The position numbers and the translations under genes are program-made. DNA of 61,987 nt, taken from positions 1 to 61,987 of the forward strand of contig NEED01000060.1 in the NCBI GenBank assembly GCA_002110465.1, read 5' to 3'. Every line of letters starts with the position of its first letter. Positions within the stretch are counted from its first letter, which is position 1. Positions 45,720-55,098 of the stretch are shown here, one piece after another. The stretch comes from an unicellular cyanobacterium SU2. GTDB lineage: Bacteria > Cyanobacteriota > Cyanobacteriia > Cyanobacteriales > Microcystaceae. The notes under the pieces were generated by a model, which saw only the letters and a program-made list of their open reading frames with translations, searched no databases and had not been told where the DNA came from.

Positions 45720-46502
45720 TTAAATATAGTCGTGTAAATATAGCAATTGTCCCCACAAAACGATCATTGCGGTAACACCTAAAGCCAATTTATCCCGTTG
45801 TTTATAAGTAGGAAGGTTATCAGTAGAAGGTAAACCTTGATAGCCCCTAGCCAGCATAGCTTGATAGATCAGTTCCCCGCGTTCATAGGTGCGAATAAAC
45901 AACGAACCGATGGCATTTCCAGTAATTAGCCGTGTGGCTGCCCCATTAACCATCAAATTACGGGAAAGAGCGGCTTGTCGCATGGTGGTAAATTCCCGCA
46001 CCAAAACATCAATATAACGATACATTGAGGCCATAATGGCTACTAATAATGGTGGGGTTCTCAGGAATAATAACCCCTGGAAAAGAGCGGGAATAGCTGT
46101 CGTCAAAATTAGCAGATTAAGGGTTAATAAAGATAAAAAAACTTTGAGGGTGACACTTCCTAATACCATCACTCCTGTACTGGTAATTGTCACAATTCCC
46201 CAAGACCAAATCACTTGACCATCACTGCGAAATAAAGACCCCAATAAGACAACGCCAACAAAGAGAAATTCAATAACCACTCGTGATAGTAGCTGAATCC
46301 AAGAAACCCGACTCAGTAAAATGACGATCAAGACACTTATCCCATAAACTCCCCAGGTTGCCCATTGTCCATTAGGGGTTAAGGCAATGGCAAAAACCAT
46401 AATTAATGCCCATAATAAACGGGTTTGGGGGGCTAAGGAATGCCACGGGGTAAGGGGTTGACTTCCTTGATTGGGGATGAAAGCCTGAATGTGTAAAATC
46501 AT
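45720..46502 (-). CDS. cbiQ: Cobalt/nickel ECF transporter T component CbiQ
   Basis: A 260-residue integral membrane protein with about five TM helices and the EcfT coupling signatures near 190-220 (SLFIRTYERGELIYQAMLAR, GYQG). It couples the substrate protein CbiM to the ATPase. It is the third gene of the minus-strand set cbiM, PDGLE protein, cbiQ. The ATPase gene (cbiO) that normally follows is not here; a P450 gene takes its place. Confidence 0.9.
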   Translation of the reverse strand: MILHIQAFIPNQGSQPLTPWHSLAPQTRLLWALIMVFAIALTPNGQWATWGVYGISVLIVILLSRVSWIQLLSRVVIEFLFVGVVLLGSLFRSDGQVIWSWGIVTITSTGVMVLGSVTLKVFLSLLTLNLLILTTAIPALFQGLLFLRTPPLLVAIMASMYRYIDVLVREFTTMRQAALSRNLMVNGAATRLITGNAIGSLFIRTYERGELIYQAMLARGYQGLPSTDNLPTYKQRDKLALGVTAMIVLWGQLLYLHDYI

Positions 46503-46648
46503 AGATTATCAAGGTTGTCAAGTTGTACTCAATAGAGACGTTAATCTACACGATGCTGCTTTGCAGTTCATGAAACGTCTCTACCTATTATTATCTTTAG
46601 CAAATCTTGAAGAATTTTATCGTTTGTTCCTGGACTCCAATAGTGGAA

Positions 46649-46993
46649 TTATTGAGAATTTTCAGCGTCTTCTTGGCGATTCGTTAAGAGTTTACCTGCA
46701 CCCCAAGCAATGCCAAAGGTTACTAGGGTTCCTGCTAACCCTGCTAGGGGAGTCGCAAGAGTTTCGGGAACTCCTCGTAGGGCATATTCTTCAAAAACAG
46801 CGTAAAAAGGTAGCTTTTCGGCAGGAACATCTTCTGAGGCTTTGTCTTCAAATTCTAAGTCTTGGGAGACTCGATCTAGTCCATCAGGGTCAGAACTGGC
46901 AAAGGGAGAGACAAAAATAGCAACAATCAGGGCAACCCCTAATCCAACCAGCAAAAATTTACGATTACGTTCAACGGGTGAATGATTAGTCAT
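46649..46993 (-). CDS. PDGLE domain protein (CbiN-like accessory)
   Basis: A 114-residue protein with an N-terminal TM (about 12-30), the PDGLE motif in SSDPDGLDRVSQDLEF (about 33-48) and a C-terminal TM (about 80-103). It substitutes for CbiN in many Co/Ni ECF systems. It lies between cbiM and cbiQ with gaps of 56 and 146 bp. Confidence 0.88.
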   Translation of the reverse strand: MTNHSPVERNRKFLLVGLGVALIVAIFVSPFASSDPDGLDRVSQDLEFEDKASEDVPAEKLPFYAVFEEYALRGVPETLATPLAGLAGTLVTFGIAWGAGKLLTNRQEDAENSQ

Positions 46994-47049
46994 GGAAATC
47001 GGTTATTAATGGAAAACAGTGCTTGATTTCAAGGAGCAAAACTCTATAA

Positions 47050-47760
47050 TTATCCAAGATCTCGGCGATAGGAACGAGGGGGATCATAAAGGAGGTCAGG
47101 ACGCGATCGCCAAATAAAGCCAATGGTGATCACAGTAATAATGGCTTCCCCAATCCCAATGAAAATATGCCAAAATACTAACGCCCCCAAAGCTAGGGTG
47201 AAGGGAACCGTCCCGGATAAACCTAATTGAATTCCGGTGGCGATCGCTGCTGCCATGACACTTACCCAAGAAGCAACGGCCGTGGCAATGGCCATCGATG
47301 ACCAACTTTGACGACCCAAGGTTGAACGAATGGCTTTGTAGAGATAATAACCCCCATAGGTTCCTATCAGTCCCATATTCAAAATATTCGCCCCTAAAAC
47401 CGTTATCCCACCGTCTTGAAATAATACGGCTTGCACAATGAAAACAACGGCCACTACTAGGGTTCCTGCCCACGGTCCTAAAAGAATTCCGGCGAGAGTT
47501 CCCCCGACGAGGTGTCCTGATGTTCCGCCAGGGATAGGAAAGTTAATCATCTGGGCAGCGAAAATAAAGGCGGCACATACCCCCATTAAGGGAACTGCCC
47601 GTTCTTCATATTCAGCCTTGACCCGTCTCAGGGCAACAAACAGCAAGACTAGGGTGATAATCCAAGTAAATAGGCTTACAGGTAGACTTAAAAAGCCGTC
47701 AGGAATGTGTAATGCCAAAGAGGGAAAAGGAATCAGACGTTGCATAAGTAACGGCATCAA
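47050..47760 (-). CDS. cbiM: Cobalt/nickel ECF substrate-binding component CbiM
   Basis: A 236-residue six-TM protein. The N-terminal ALHIPDGFLS (about 16-25) holds the metal-binding His near the mature N-terminus of the family; the frame extends 15 residues before it. The stretch NFPIPGGTSGHLVGG (about 73-87) carries the second His. It imports Co or Ni for cobalamin or for nickel enzymes. Metal choice cannot be read from sequence. No cobalamin riboswitch box was seen upstream. Confidence 0.9.
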   Translation of the reverse strand: MMPLLMQRLIPFPSLALHIPDGFLSLPVSLFTWIITLVLLFVALRRVKAEYEERAVPLMGVCAAFIFAAQMINFPIPGGTSGHLVGGTLAGILLGPWAGTLVVAVVFIVQAVLFQDGGITVLGANILNMGLIGTYGGYYLYKAIRSTLGRQSWSSMAIATAVASWVSVMAAAIATGIQLGLSGTVPFTLALGALVFWHIFIGIGEAIITVITIGFIWRSRPDLLYDPPRSYRRDLG

Positions 47761-47905
47761 GAGTATTTAAAAGCCTCCATATTTTAAGTTATATCCTACT
47801 AATCTTTGTAAACTTTTTTCTATACCCTATTGGGGGATTTTTATAACATCTTTAGATTCTCGATTAATCTTAGAGATTGTTTATAAAATAAATATTAAAA
47901 TGAGA

Positions 47906-48014
47906 TGTAGGCTCGTAGTAAAGGCTTTAGCCTTTAGAAATCAATCTTTAAAGAGTTGACTACCAACCGATAAGACTACCAAAATCTACTTAATGTTTTA
48001 TTTACAAACAGTTT
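47906..48014. repeat. Dispersed intergenic repeat A, copy 2 (inverted)
   Basis: The reverse complement aligns with 39517-39622: TAAATAAAACATTAAGTAGA, TCTTATCGGTTGGTAGT and the core CTAAAGGCTAAAGCCTTTAC. It lies in the 359-bp gap between cbiM and the mscS-like gene. The rest of the gap is AT-rich with no gene. Confidence 0.7.
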
Positions 48015-48119
48015 CTTAAATTATTGTTTGAACATTTTATAAAAATATTCTAAAGAATCCTGCTTCATTCTAAAAAACTCGCCAGAATTTAGTAAAAGAC
48101 AAAAATTCAAGTTTTAAGT

Positions 48120-49871
48120 TTGGTTTTAACTCCATTATTGTCAAGAATTTCTATGAAAAACTGTTCAAAAGCTAAGAATAAGTTAAAGCACTTTTTTGCT
48201 TTATTATTGATGACAGTTTTTTTGATATTTTTAGGTTGCTTTTGGGAAATCAATCAAGCTAATACCATTGAAAGTCAATACCAAAACCAAAAATTTCCTG
48301 TAGTTTTTAACGGAAAAAATCTTTTTTACATTCAACGCCCAAATGGGTCACTTTCAGCTGAAGAAAGGGCAGAAATAATTAGTGAAAGGATAGAAAAAAT
48401 TGCCAAAAGAAAGATAGAAAAAATCAATCATGATGATTTTGATATTGATAACCGAGGAGATCTTGTTATTGTTTTATTTGAAAGAAAGACATTAGCAACT
48501 GTTACAGCAGAAGATGAAAAAATAGCTGATATTTCTAGAGAAATTCTAGCCAATCAATACCTAAATAAAATCGAAAAATCCTTAGCAAAATATCAAAGAG
48601 AACAAAAACCTTTTTATTGGATTTTTGGGATTGTATCTACCGTAGTAACCACCCTCTGTTTAATCTTAGTTTTAAAAGCTTTTGATAGATTCTTTCCCTA
48701 TACTTATCAAATTTTAGATAGTTGGCGTGGTCGAATTATTCCTTCGATTAGGATTCAAAACTTAGAAATTCTCACCTCAGAAAATTTAACTAAAATTTGT
48801 CAAGGTTTTATTAGCTTAATTCGCATAGGATTAACCTTAATTGTTCTTTATTTATTTATTCCTTCAGTTCTTAGTTTTTTTCCAAAAACAAGGCAAATGG
48901 GAAGAATTCTGTTTGAATATTTGATGAGAGCTATTAATTTAGTTGGGAGTGCTTTTGTTAGTTATTTACCCAATATTTTTATTCTAACTGTTATCATTTA
49001 TTTAACCCATTATACTCTAAGGTTTCTTAAGTTTATTTTTAGAGAAATTGAGCAAGGAACTCTACAATTTACAGGATTTTATTCAGAATGGGCGCAACCA
49101 ACTTACAGACTCTTAACCTGGTTAATCATTGCTCTGTCTGCGGTTTTCGCTTTTCCTTATTTACCTGGATTTAATTCTCCTGCATTTAAAGGTGTTTCTG
49201 CTTTTCTTGCCCTATTATTTACTTTAGGATCTACAGGAGTTGTCTCTAATACAGTATCAGGGTTTGTTCTAATTTATACTCGTGCTTTTCAAGTAGGCGA
49301 TCGCGTAAAAATTGGGGATGCTACGGGAGATATTCTCGAAAAAACCTTATTAGTAACTCGAATTAAAACGATAAAAAATGTTGTTATTACCATTCCTAAT
49401 TCTGTGGTTATTAGTAGTAATGTTGTTAATTATAGTGCTTTGTCTAGAGACGGAAATAATCCCTTAATTATCCATACAACTATTACGTTAGGATATGATG
49501 TTCCTTGGCGCAAAGTTCATGAGGTATTAATTGCCGCGGCGAAAAAGACTCAATATATTATTGCAACCCCTTCTCCGTTTGTTTTTCAAACTGCATTAAA
49601 TGATTTTTATGTCAGTTATGAAATCAATGCTTATACACACACAGCTATTAAAATGGGGGAAATTTATTCCAGTTTACATCAGAATATTCAAGATCAATGT
49701 AACGAAGCAGAGATTGAAATTTTGTCTCCCCATTATTCAGCTATCCGAGATGGTAATCAAAATACTATACCAGAAAACTATTTACCTAAAGATTATACTG
49801 CTTCTGGATTTCGAGTACAGTCTCTTCCCAATCTTATTAATGTTAATGGCAATAGAAATCATAATCGTTGA
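48120..49871 (+). CDS. MscS-family mechanosensitive channel, extended form
   Basis: A 583-residue channel-like protein. It has a signal-like TM (about 20-40), a periplasmic domain with coiled helix (about 50-155), TMs near 165-190, 235-260 and 280-305, then the MscS core (about 330-540) with TM3 STGVVSNTVSGFVLIYTRAF followed by VGDRVKIGD. Such channels release osmolytes on hypo-osmotic shock. The start at 48120 is a TTG; the ATG at 48153 (MKNCSKAK) is a good alternative. Confidence 0.87.
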   Translation: MVLTPLLSRISMKNCSKAKNKLKHFFALLLMTVFLIFLGCFWEINQANTIESQYQNQKFPVVFNGKNLFYIQRPNGSLSAEERAEIISERIEKIAKRKIEKINHDDFDIDNRGDLVIVLFERKTLATVTAEDEKIADISREILANQYLNKIEKSLAKYQREQKPFYWIFGIVSTVVTTLCLILVLKAFDRFFPYTYQILDSWRGRIIPSIRIQNLEILTSENLTKICQGFISLIRIGLTLIVLYLFIPSVLSFFPKTRQMGRILFEYLMRAINLVGSAFVSYLPNIFILTVIIYLTHYTLRFLKFIFREIEQGTLQFTGFYSEWAQPTYRLLTWLIIALSAVFAFPYLPGFNSPAFKGVSAFLALLFTLGSTGVVSNTVSGFVLIYTRAFQVGDRVKIGDATGDILEKTLLVTRIKTIKNVVITIPNSVVISSNVVNYSALSRDGNNPLIIHTTITLGYDVPWRKVHEVLIAAAKKTQYIIATPSPFVFQTALNDFYVSYEINAYTHTAIKMGEIYSSLHQNIQDQCNEAEIEILSPHYSAIRDGNQNTIPENYLPKDYTASGFRVQSLPNLINVNGNRNHNR

Positions 49872-49909
49872 TAGTTGGTAGTTGATAGTTGATAGTTAAT
49901 AGTTAATGG
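49870..49909. repeat. Tandem heptad repeats (TAGTTGA type)
   Basis: About six copies of 7-bp units TAGTTGA/TAGTTAA overlap the channel stop codon and reach the first possible ATG of the ribokinase gene, which argues for the later ATG as its true start. Confidence 0.6.
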
Positions 49910-49917
49910 TTTTTAGA

Positions 49918-50847
49918 ATGAGTCTGATTGTTTTTGGTAGTATTAATATGGATTTAGTTGCCCAGACTTCTCACTTGCCAAAGCCAGGAGAAACCGTATC
50001 AGGAAATCAATTTTTTACAGTTCCTGGAGGAAAGGGAGCAAATCAAGCTGTTGCCGCTGCAAAATTGGGAGTTAACACCTATTTAATAGGACGAGTGGGT
50101 GGGGATAGTTTGGGTCAAGAATTACTGAGTAATTTGCCAGCATTAAATGTTAATATTGATGGGGTTATTGTTGACAAAAATATTAATTCTGGGGTTGCTA
50201 TTATTAGCGTTGATCAAGTGGGAGAAAACTCGATTATTGTCGTTCCTGGGGCCAATGGAAATATAGATAATTCTGATGTTCAACGACTAGAGACTATTTT
50301 ACCCAATGCTAGAGCTTTATTATTACAATTAGAAATTCCCCTTTCACCCGTTAAAACAGCAGCAGAGATGGCTAAAAATGCTGGAATTACAGTTATCCTT
50401 GATCCAGCCCCTGCCCCTGATAGTTTACCCGATCCTTTGTATCCTCTGATTGATATTATTACTCCCAATGAAACTGAAGCAGCTAAGTTAGTTGGCTTTG
50501 AGATTAAGAACCGAGAAACTGCTGAAAAAGCGGCTCAAGTTTTCCTCAATTGGGGAGTGAAAAACGTGGTTATTAAATTAGGAGCAAAAGGAGCGTTTTA
50601 TGCTACAAAAAATCAAAGTTGGTTAATTCCTCCCTATCCCGTTAATGCCATCGATACCGTAGCCGCAGGGGATGGCTTTAATGGGGCAATGGCAGCAGCA
50701 TTAGATCGGGGTTTATCCCTTCATGATGGGTTAAAATGGGGGGCAGTTGCCGGGGCATTAACCACAACAAAAAGGGGGGCGCAAACAGCCTTACCTAATT
50801 TAGAAACCCTTGAATTTTATTTGTCTCAATATAGCTATTCTTATTAA
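49918..50847 (+). CDS. rbsK: Ribokinase (PfkB family)
   Basis: A 309-residue sugar kinase from the ATG of MSLIVFGSINMD (an earlier ATG at 49906 lies in a tandem repeat). PfkB signatures are GGKGANQAVAAAKLG (about 38-52) and the C-terminal IDTVAAGDGFNGAMAAAL with catalytic Asp (near 250). It phosphorylates ribose with ATP. No ribose transporter or RbsD is adjacent. Confidence 0.9.
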   Translation: MSLIVFGSINMDLVAQTSHLPKPGETVSGNQFFTVPGGKGANQAVAAAKLGVNTYLIGRVGGDSLGQELLSNLPALNVNIDGVIVDKNINSGVAIISVDQVGENSIIVVPGANGNIDNSDVQRLETILPNARALLLQLEIPLSPVKTAAEMAKNAGITVILDPAPAPDSLPDPLYPLIDIITPNETEAAKLVGFEIKNRETAEKAAQVFLNWGVKNVVIKLGAKGAFYATKNQSWLIPPYPVNAIDTVAAGDGFNGAMAAALDRGLSLHDGLKWGAVAGALTTTKRGAQTALPNLETLEFYLSQYSYSY

Positions 50848-50882
50848 GCTGCAATACAGCATTGTTAGGTTTAAGAAATGGG

Positions 50883-51012
50883 AAATATAGCGATAAGGAA
50901 TGATTAATAAGATATTTTTTCTTATCTGTTGCCTACCCTCCTTGGGAAGGGGGTATTTTCTTTTGCTTTCGACTCAGATTTTATTCTTACAACTGATTAC
51001 TAATTGCCATAT
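50883..51012. repeat. Dispersed intergenic repeat B, copy 2
   Basis: Partner of the copy at 8172-8288, sharing AAATATAGC, GGAATGATTAATAAGATAT, ACTCAGATTTTA and ACAACTGATTACTAATTGC. The two differ by an insertion near 50930-50960 here. It lies in the 321-bp gap before dnaG, which holds no gene. Confidence 0.55.
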
Positions 51013-51168
51013 ATTGTTTAGATTATAGCTAACGACTATAGCTAAAATTAGGAACAAAATATCAACGGCTGTCATCAGCAACATTCTTGTATCAATATTC
51101 TAGGTAATGGACAATTCAAAAATCAAGTTATACTTAAAGTCTAAGTGGCTTGAATTGTTGTCTGATTA

Positions 51169-53094
51169 ATGGACATTCCCCGTCTTCATCCTGACACCCT
51201 CGAAGAAGTTAAACAACGGGTTGACATTTATGATGTCATCTCAGATTATGTTGTCCTTAAAAAACGAGGGAAAGATTATGTTGGGTTGTGTCCTTTTCAC
51301 GATGAAAAAACCCCTAGTTTTAGCGTTAGTCCCCATAAACAACTGTATTATTGTTTCGGTTGTGGAGAAGGGGGAAACGCTATTAAATTCCTCATGGAAG
51401 TGGGGAAACAATCTTTTAGCGATGTGGTTTTTGATTTAGCCAAACGTTATCAAGTTCCCATCAAAACCCTTGAACCTGAACAACGTCAAGAATTACAACG
51501 TCAGCTATCTTTAAGGGAACAACTCTACGAAATTCTTGCCCTAACGACTAGCTTTTATCAACACGCCCTTCACCAACCCCAAGGGGAAACTGCCCTTAAT
51601 TATCTCAAACACGAACGTCAATTAAGTGACGCAACCATACAGCAATTTCAATTGGGATACGCCCCTGCAGGATGGGAAACCCTCTATCGTTACTTGATCG
51701 AACAAAAACGCTATCCTATTCCTTTGGCTGAGGAAGCTGGGTTAATTGCTTTGCGTAAAACCGGAAGCGGTTATTATGATCGGTTCCGCGATCGCCTGAT
51801 CATTCCCATTACTGATCTTCAAGGACGGGTAATTGGGTTTGGTAGTCGAACATTAGGCGATGAACAGCCAAAATATCTTAATTCCCCTGAAACAACTTTA
51901 TTTAATAAGGGTAATACCCTATTTGCCCTGGATAAAGCTAAAAATTCCATTCGTTCCCTCGATAAAGTGGTGGTGGTAGAAGGGTATTTTGATGCGATCG
52001 CCCTTCATGCTGTGGGAATTAGCAATACAGTCGCTTCTCTAGGAACTGCTTTTAGTCAAGTACAATTGAAACAATTGCTTAGATATACTGATTCTAAACA
52101 AGTTATCTTTAATTTTGATGGGGATCTAGCCGGAAAAAAAGCAACACAACGGGCAATTACTGATCTTGAATCATTAATTTATTCAGGGCAAGTACAATTA
52201 CGAATTCTTAACCTTCCTGATGGGAAAGATGCCGATGAATTTCTCAGATCTCATGCGAATGGGGTTAAACGTTTCCATCAATTAATTGAAAACGCGCCCC
52301 TTTGGTTTGACTGGCAAATTCAACAATTATTAGTTGATCAAGATCTCAAAAAAGCCGATCATTTTGAACAAGTGGCGCAAGAAATGGTTAAGCTATTGAA
52401 CCGCATCGAAAATAGTAATAAACGTACCTATTATATTCGTTACTGTGCCGAAATTTTAAGTCAAGGGGATACTCTATCTTTACCCCTATACATTAAAAAT
52501 TTACAAAGACAACTTAAGAAACCTAATCTATCTTCAACCAACAAAAATTCCTCATCGTTAGGGATTAAAAATTTTTCTCATGCTGAAGATACGCAACTTG
52601 AACAAGCAGAAGCCTTATTGTTAAGAATTTACCTTCACTGTCCAGAATATCGCCCAGAAATTTTTAATCAACTTGAAGAAAAAGATTTAGCTTTTAGTGT
52701 CTCTGAATATCGTTTTTTATGGCAAAAAATTTCAGAAATTGAAGCAGATGTAAAGGATATAAATAATAAACTAATCTCTTTATTACAAGAACAAATTTTA
52801 CAGTTATCTTATTCCATGACTGAATTTAATCATATTTTTCATCTCAGTCAGAATCATCAGGAAAATATTCACCGCAGTCCCTTACAAATTCACTGTGCTT
52901 TAATCTTTATGGAAAAAGCAAAATTAGAAAAATACAGCAATTACTCTTATCAAAAGTATAAAAATATTGACCCTAATATTGATTCAAAAACTCAACAATA
53001 TTATTTGAATGAATATTACACCAGCAAAAGAAAAATCAAACAACTTGAATCTTCTTTGAGTTTTTCCCACCTAGAAATTTATGGAAAATATTAA
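51169..53094 (+). CDS. dnaG: DNA primase
   Basis: A 641-residue primase. The N-terminal CHC2 zinc ribbon is CPFHDEKTPSF then YYCFGCGEGGN (about 41-70). The catalytic core (about 120-250) includes FRDRLIIPI, and the Toprim domain (about 256-340) has VVEGYFDAIAL and FNFDGDLAGKKA. A C-terminal helicase-interaction region follows. It makes RNA primers for replication. Monocistronic, normal length. Confidence 0.95.
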   Translation: MDIPRLHPDTLEEVKQRVDIYDVISDYVVLKKRGKDYVGLCPFHDEKTPSFSVSPHKQLYYCFGCGEGGNAIKFLMEVGKQSFSDVVFDLAKRYQVPIKTLEPEQRQELQRQLSLREQLYEILALTTSFYQHALHQPQGETALNYLKHERQLSDATIQQFQLGYAPAGWETLYRYLIEQKRYPIPLAEEAGLIALRKTGSGYYDRFRDRLIIPITDLQGRVIGFGSRTLGDEQPKYLNSPETTLFNKGNTLFALDKAKNSIRSLDKVVVVEGYFDAIALHAVGISNTVASLGTAFSQVQLKQLLRYTDSKQVIFNFDGDLAGKKATQRAITDLESLIYSGQVQLRILNLPDGKDADEFLRSHANGVKRFHQLIENAPLWFDWQIQQLLVDQDLKKADHFEQVAQEMVKLLNRIENSNKRTYYIRYCAEILSQGDTLSLPLYIKNLQRQLKKPNLSSTNKNSSSLGIKNFSHAEDTQLEQAEALLLRIYLHCPEYRPEIFNQLEEKDLAFSVSEYRFLWQKISEIEADVKDINNKLISLLQEQILQLSYSMTEFNHIFHLSQNHQENIHRSPLQIHCALIFMEKAKLEKYSNYSYQKYKNIDPNIDSKTQQYYLNEYYTSKRKIKQLESSLSFSHLEIYGKY

Positions 53095-53221
53095 TTTAAT
53101 AAGTGCTAAATTAATTGTCAGTTTGTAGTAAGTCATGATTGGACTTCTGCAAGAGAAAGAAGTTTAGTTAACTGTCGTTTCATTTTGGTAATTTATGACG
53201 ATGCTGCTAATATTTTAGCAT

Positions 53222-53456
53222 AATAAGTTCTGTAGAACCAAAATTGACTGATCATGGCAATCATGCGGTACAAGAAACCCTAGTAGGAATGGAAGAGTTA
53301 CAGAAAAAAGTGGCAGCGATCGCAGAACAAACCATGCGGTTAAGTGAGCAAACCAATCAAATTGGCAACATCTCACAAGTGGTCACAGATTTAGCCAATC
53401 AAACTAATATGTTAGCCTTAAATGCAGATGAAGATTTTCTGAGATGTTTTCGTTAA
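53222..53456 (+). pseudogene. Methyl-accepting chemotaxis protein fragment
   Basis: A frame of about 70 codons matches the MCP signalling hairpin: GMEELQKKVAAIAEQTMRLS and QVVTDLANQTNMLALNA. The usual AAVEAARAGE that follows is replaced by DEDFLRCFR and a stop. Neither sensor domain nor HAMP is present. A broken chemoreceptor remnant. Confidence 0.7.
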
Positions 53457-53528
53457 TAATTCACCCAAAAGAGTGATTCTCAAGCATGAAGTATTACCCC
53501 TTAATTATTAATTACAATAAGCATTAAC

Positions 53529-53714
53529 ATGAAAAAGTTAGAGGTTCAGACAATGCGCCAGCGTAGTTCAAATTCTTGGCTCAATCAAGCTCAAAAGTGG
53601 TTTAGAACCTATGTGATTCAAGAAGTCCCTGCTCATGTGAGTGTCTGTGAATTTGATTGCAATGAAATCCACTGCAATCGACAAAAGTGGCTTAACTGTT
53701 CTAAGCTTCATTAA
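53529..53714 (+). CDS. Small Cys-rich hypothetical protein
   Basis: A 61-residue protein; MRQRSSNSWLNQAQKW at 53553 is an alternative start. The C-terminal half is Cys-rich: VSVCEFDCNEIHCNRQKWLN and then CSK, four cysteines that could bind metal. It has the look of a conserved cyanobacterial small protein, but the family is not recognised. Monocistronic. Confidence 0.55.
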   Translation: MKKLEVQTMRQRSSNSWLNQAQKWFRTYVIQEVPAHVSVCEFDCNEIHCNRQKWLNCSKLH

Positions 53715-53734
53715 TCATTAAAATACTCTAAAGA

Positions 53735-54580
53735 TCAGGTTTGACTATCAATTACCAATTGATCTAACGCCTGTTGCATCCGCGATCGCACTAACTCATA
53801 ACAAGCATCAACATAAAGGCGATCACTAGCTGCCTCTCTACCATAGCGTTCAAAAACAATGGGAGGACAGACACGGGTATGAATAGCCACAGGAAGGGGA
53901 AAATTAGGAACTGGTCCAATGGCAACCCCCCAAGGCAACCCTAAATAGATAGGAAACACTTCAGGATCAATATCAAACAACCAAGGCAACATTCCCCATT
54001 CATGTAATTGCTTGGCTTGTTGATAACAATCCCCCAACACCATCAAGGTTTCATGCGCTCCCAAAGAAATTACGGGAATAATAGTTGCTTTTTCCCGCAA
54101 TGCCAGTTTAAGGAAGCCCTTACGCCCAGCCAACTCAATTTTATGACGATCTGCATAGGGACGAAACACATCTTGCGCTCCCCCTGGATAGACCAAAACA
54201 CTTGCCCCTCGTCTTAACGCAGCGATTCCCATTTTCGGATGGGCGCGAACTGCCCCTGCTTGTACGGCAAGATCGGCCGCTGCTGGATTAGTCGTCCAGA
54301 CAGACTGGTGCATTAACCCATAGGTGGGGCGGTCGATGCCAAAACGACAAAACCAATCATACATCATCATCGATGTATCAGGAGAAGCCAGTCCTCCATT
54401 GTGAGACCCCACTAGCAGCAAAGGCCCTTTTTCGGGGATATGATGCCAACCATCAGTCGTTACCCGAAAATAGTATTTATAAAACCATTCCCAATAGGGC
54501 ATCAGGGAAGCGATAAACTTTGGATCACGCTCATCAAGTGACCAACCTTGTCTATATTGGGTGCTGTGTTTTGTCTTCAT
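53735..54580 (-). CDS. PlsC-like lysophospholipid acyltransferase
   Basis: A 281-residue acyltransferase. The catalytic block is SHNGGLASPD (about 58-67; the family consensus is N-H-x4-D, here shifted to S-H-N and ending in D). The second block is VLVYPGGAQDVFRP (about 133-146), followed by FLKLALREKATIIPVIS. It probably transfers acyl chains to a lysolipid or glycolipid. A cytoplasmic membrane-associated enzyme. Monocistronic. Confidence 0.82.
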   Translation of the reverse strand: MKTKHSTQYRQGWSLDERDPKFIASLMPYWEWFYKYYFRVTTDGWHHIPEKGPLLLVGSHNGGLASPDTSMMMYDWFCRFGIDRPTYGLMHQSVWTTNPAAADLAVQAGAVRAHPKMGIAALRRGASVLVYPGGAQDVFRPYADRHKIELAGRKGFLKLALREKATIIPVISLGAHETLMVLGDCYQQAKQLHEWGMLPWLFDIDPEVFPIYLGLPWGVAIGPVPNFPLPVAIHTRVCPPIVFERYGREAASDRLYVDACYELVRSRMQQALDQLVIDSQT

Positions 54581-54759
54581 CTAACGAAAATTTGTCTAAA
54601 TCCCACTTATTCTAGTTTAACGAGATGGTGATGCAACGAATCTTTAAACTAACATTTTCAGCTTCAGATCGACCCAAAATCTCTTGTTATCCAAAGAATT
54701 GGGTTTAAAACCTCCCCCTTTTAGGAGGACTTTATCTTAGAATTAGACTAAGCGGAAAA

Positions 54760-55066
54760 TCAGATGTGTAGTCGTGGCACGCGAACTGACCGTTGTGAAA
54801 AGGCTAGTGTCACCAACTTAAATAAGTTGCCCCAATACCTCAATGCCCTCTGACCAGACAACAAGGCATAGGTGGGAGATAAAAGAAATTAAATAGGGTA
54901 GGGCATACCCGAATTTACGCTTGGGGAGTAGTCCATAAGAGTGCTTGCTGTAAAAAGTGTAGTCGGACTAGACATGAAACCGTAAGACCAAAATTAGCAT
55001 TGCTAGTAGAGGCAAGATTCAGCCCAAGAATCTACTCCCTAACGTGAGTGGAGTGTCAAAATCAGC
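54760..55066 (+). mobile_element. IS200/IS605 (IS1341-type) right-end relic with TnpB tail, possible omega RNA
   Basis: At 54889-55047 one frame reads LNRVGHTRIYAWGVVHKSAC, then CKKCSRTRHETVRPKLALLV and EARFSPRIYSLT-stop. It resembles the C-terminal tail of cyanobacterial TnpB proteins, which end in a zinc-ribbon region followed by PRIxS. The stop lies in a hairpin CTACTCC...GGAGTGTCAA (about 55032-55058), as I recall for right ends of these elements, where the omega RNA scaffold is encoded. The nuclease core and left end are gone. A structured RNA of other type is possible. Confidence 0.45.
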
Positions 55067-55098
55067 TTTTGAACCAACCTCAAGAATAGGTAAAGACT

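Noticed and set aside
46489-46920. 143-codon plus-strand frame over the PDGLE gene
   Set aside because: The minus-strand PDGLE protein has a recognised motif; the plus frame has none.
47761-48119. Cobalamin or nickel/cobalt riboswitch before cbiM
   Set aside because: No B12-box-like or other conserved riboswitch core was found on the relevant strand; the gap is AT-rich and holds repeat A.
54748-55066. Group II intron 5' domains upstream of argJ
   Set aside because: Stretches such as AAGTTGCCCC...GGCATAGGTGGG resemble domain I, but there is no domain V and the TnpB-tail frame with a right-end hairpin explains the segment better.
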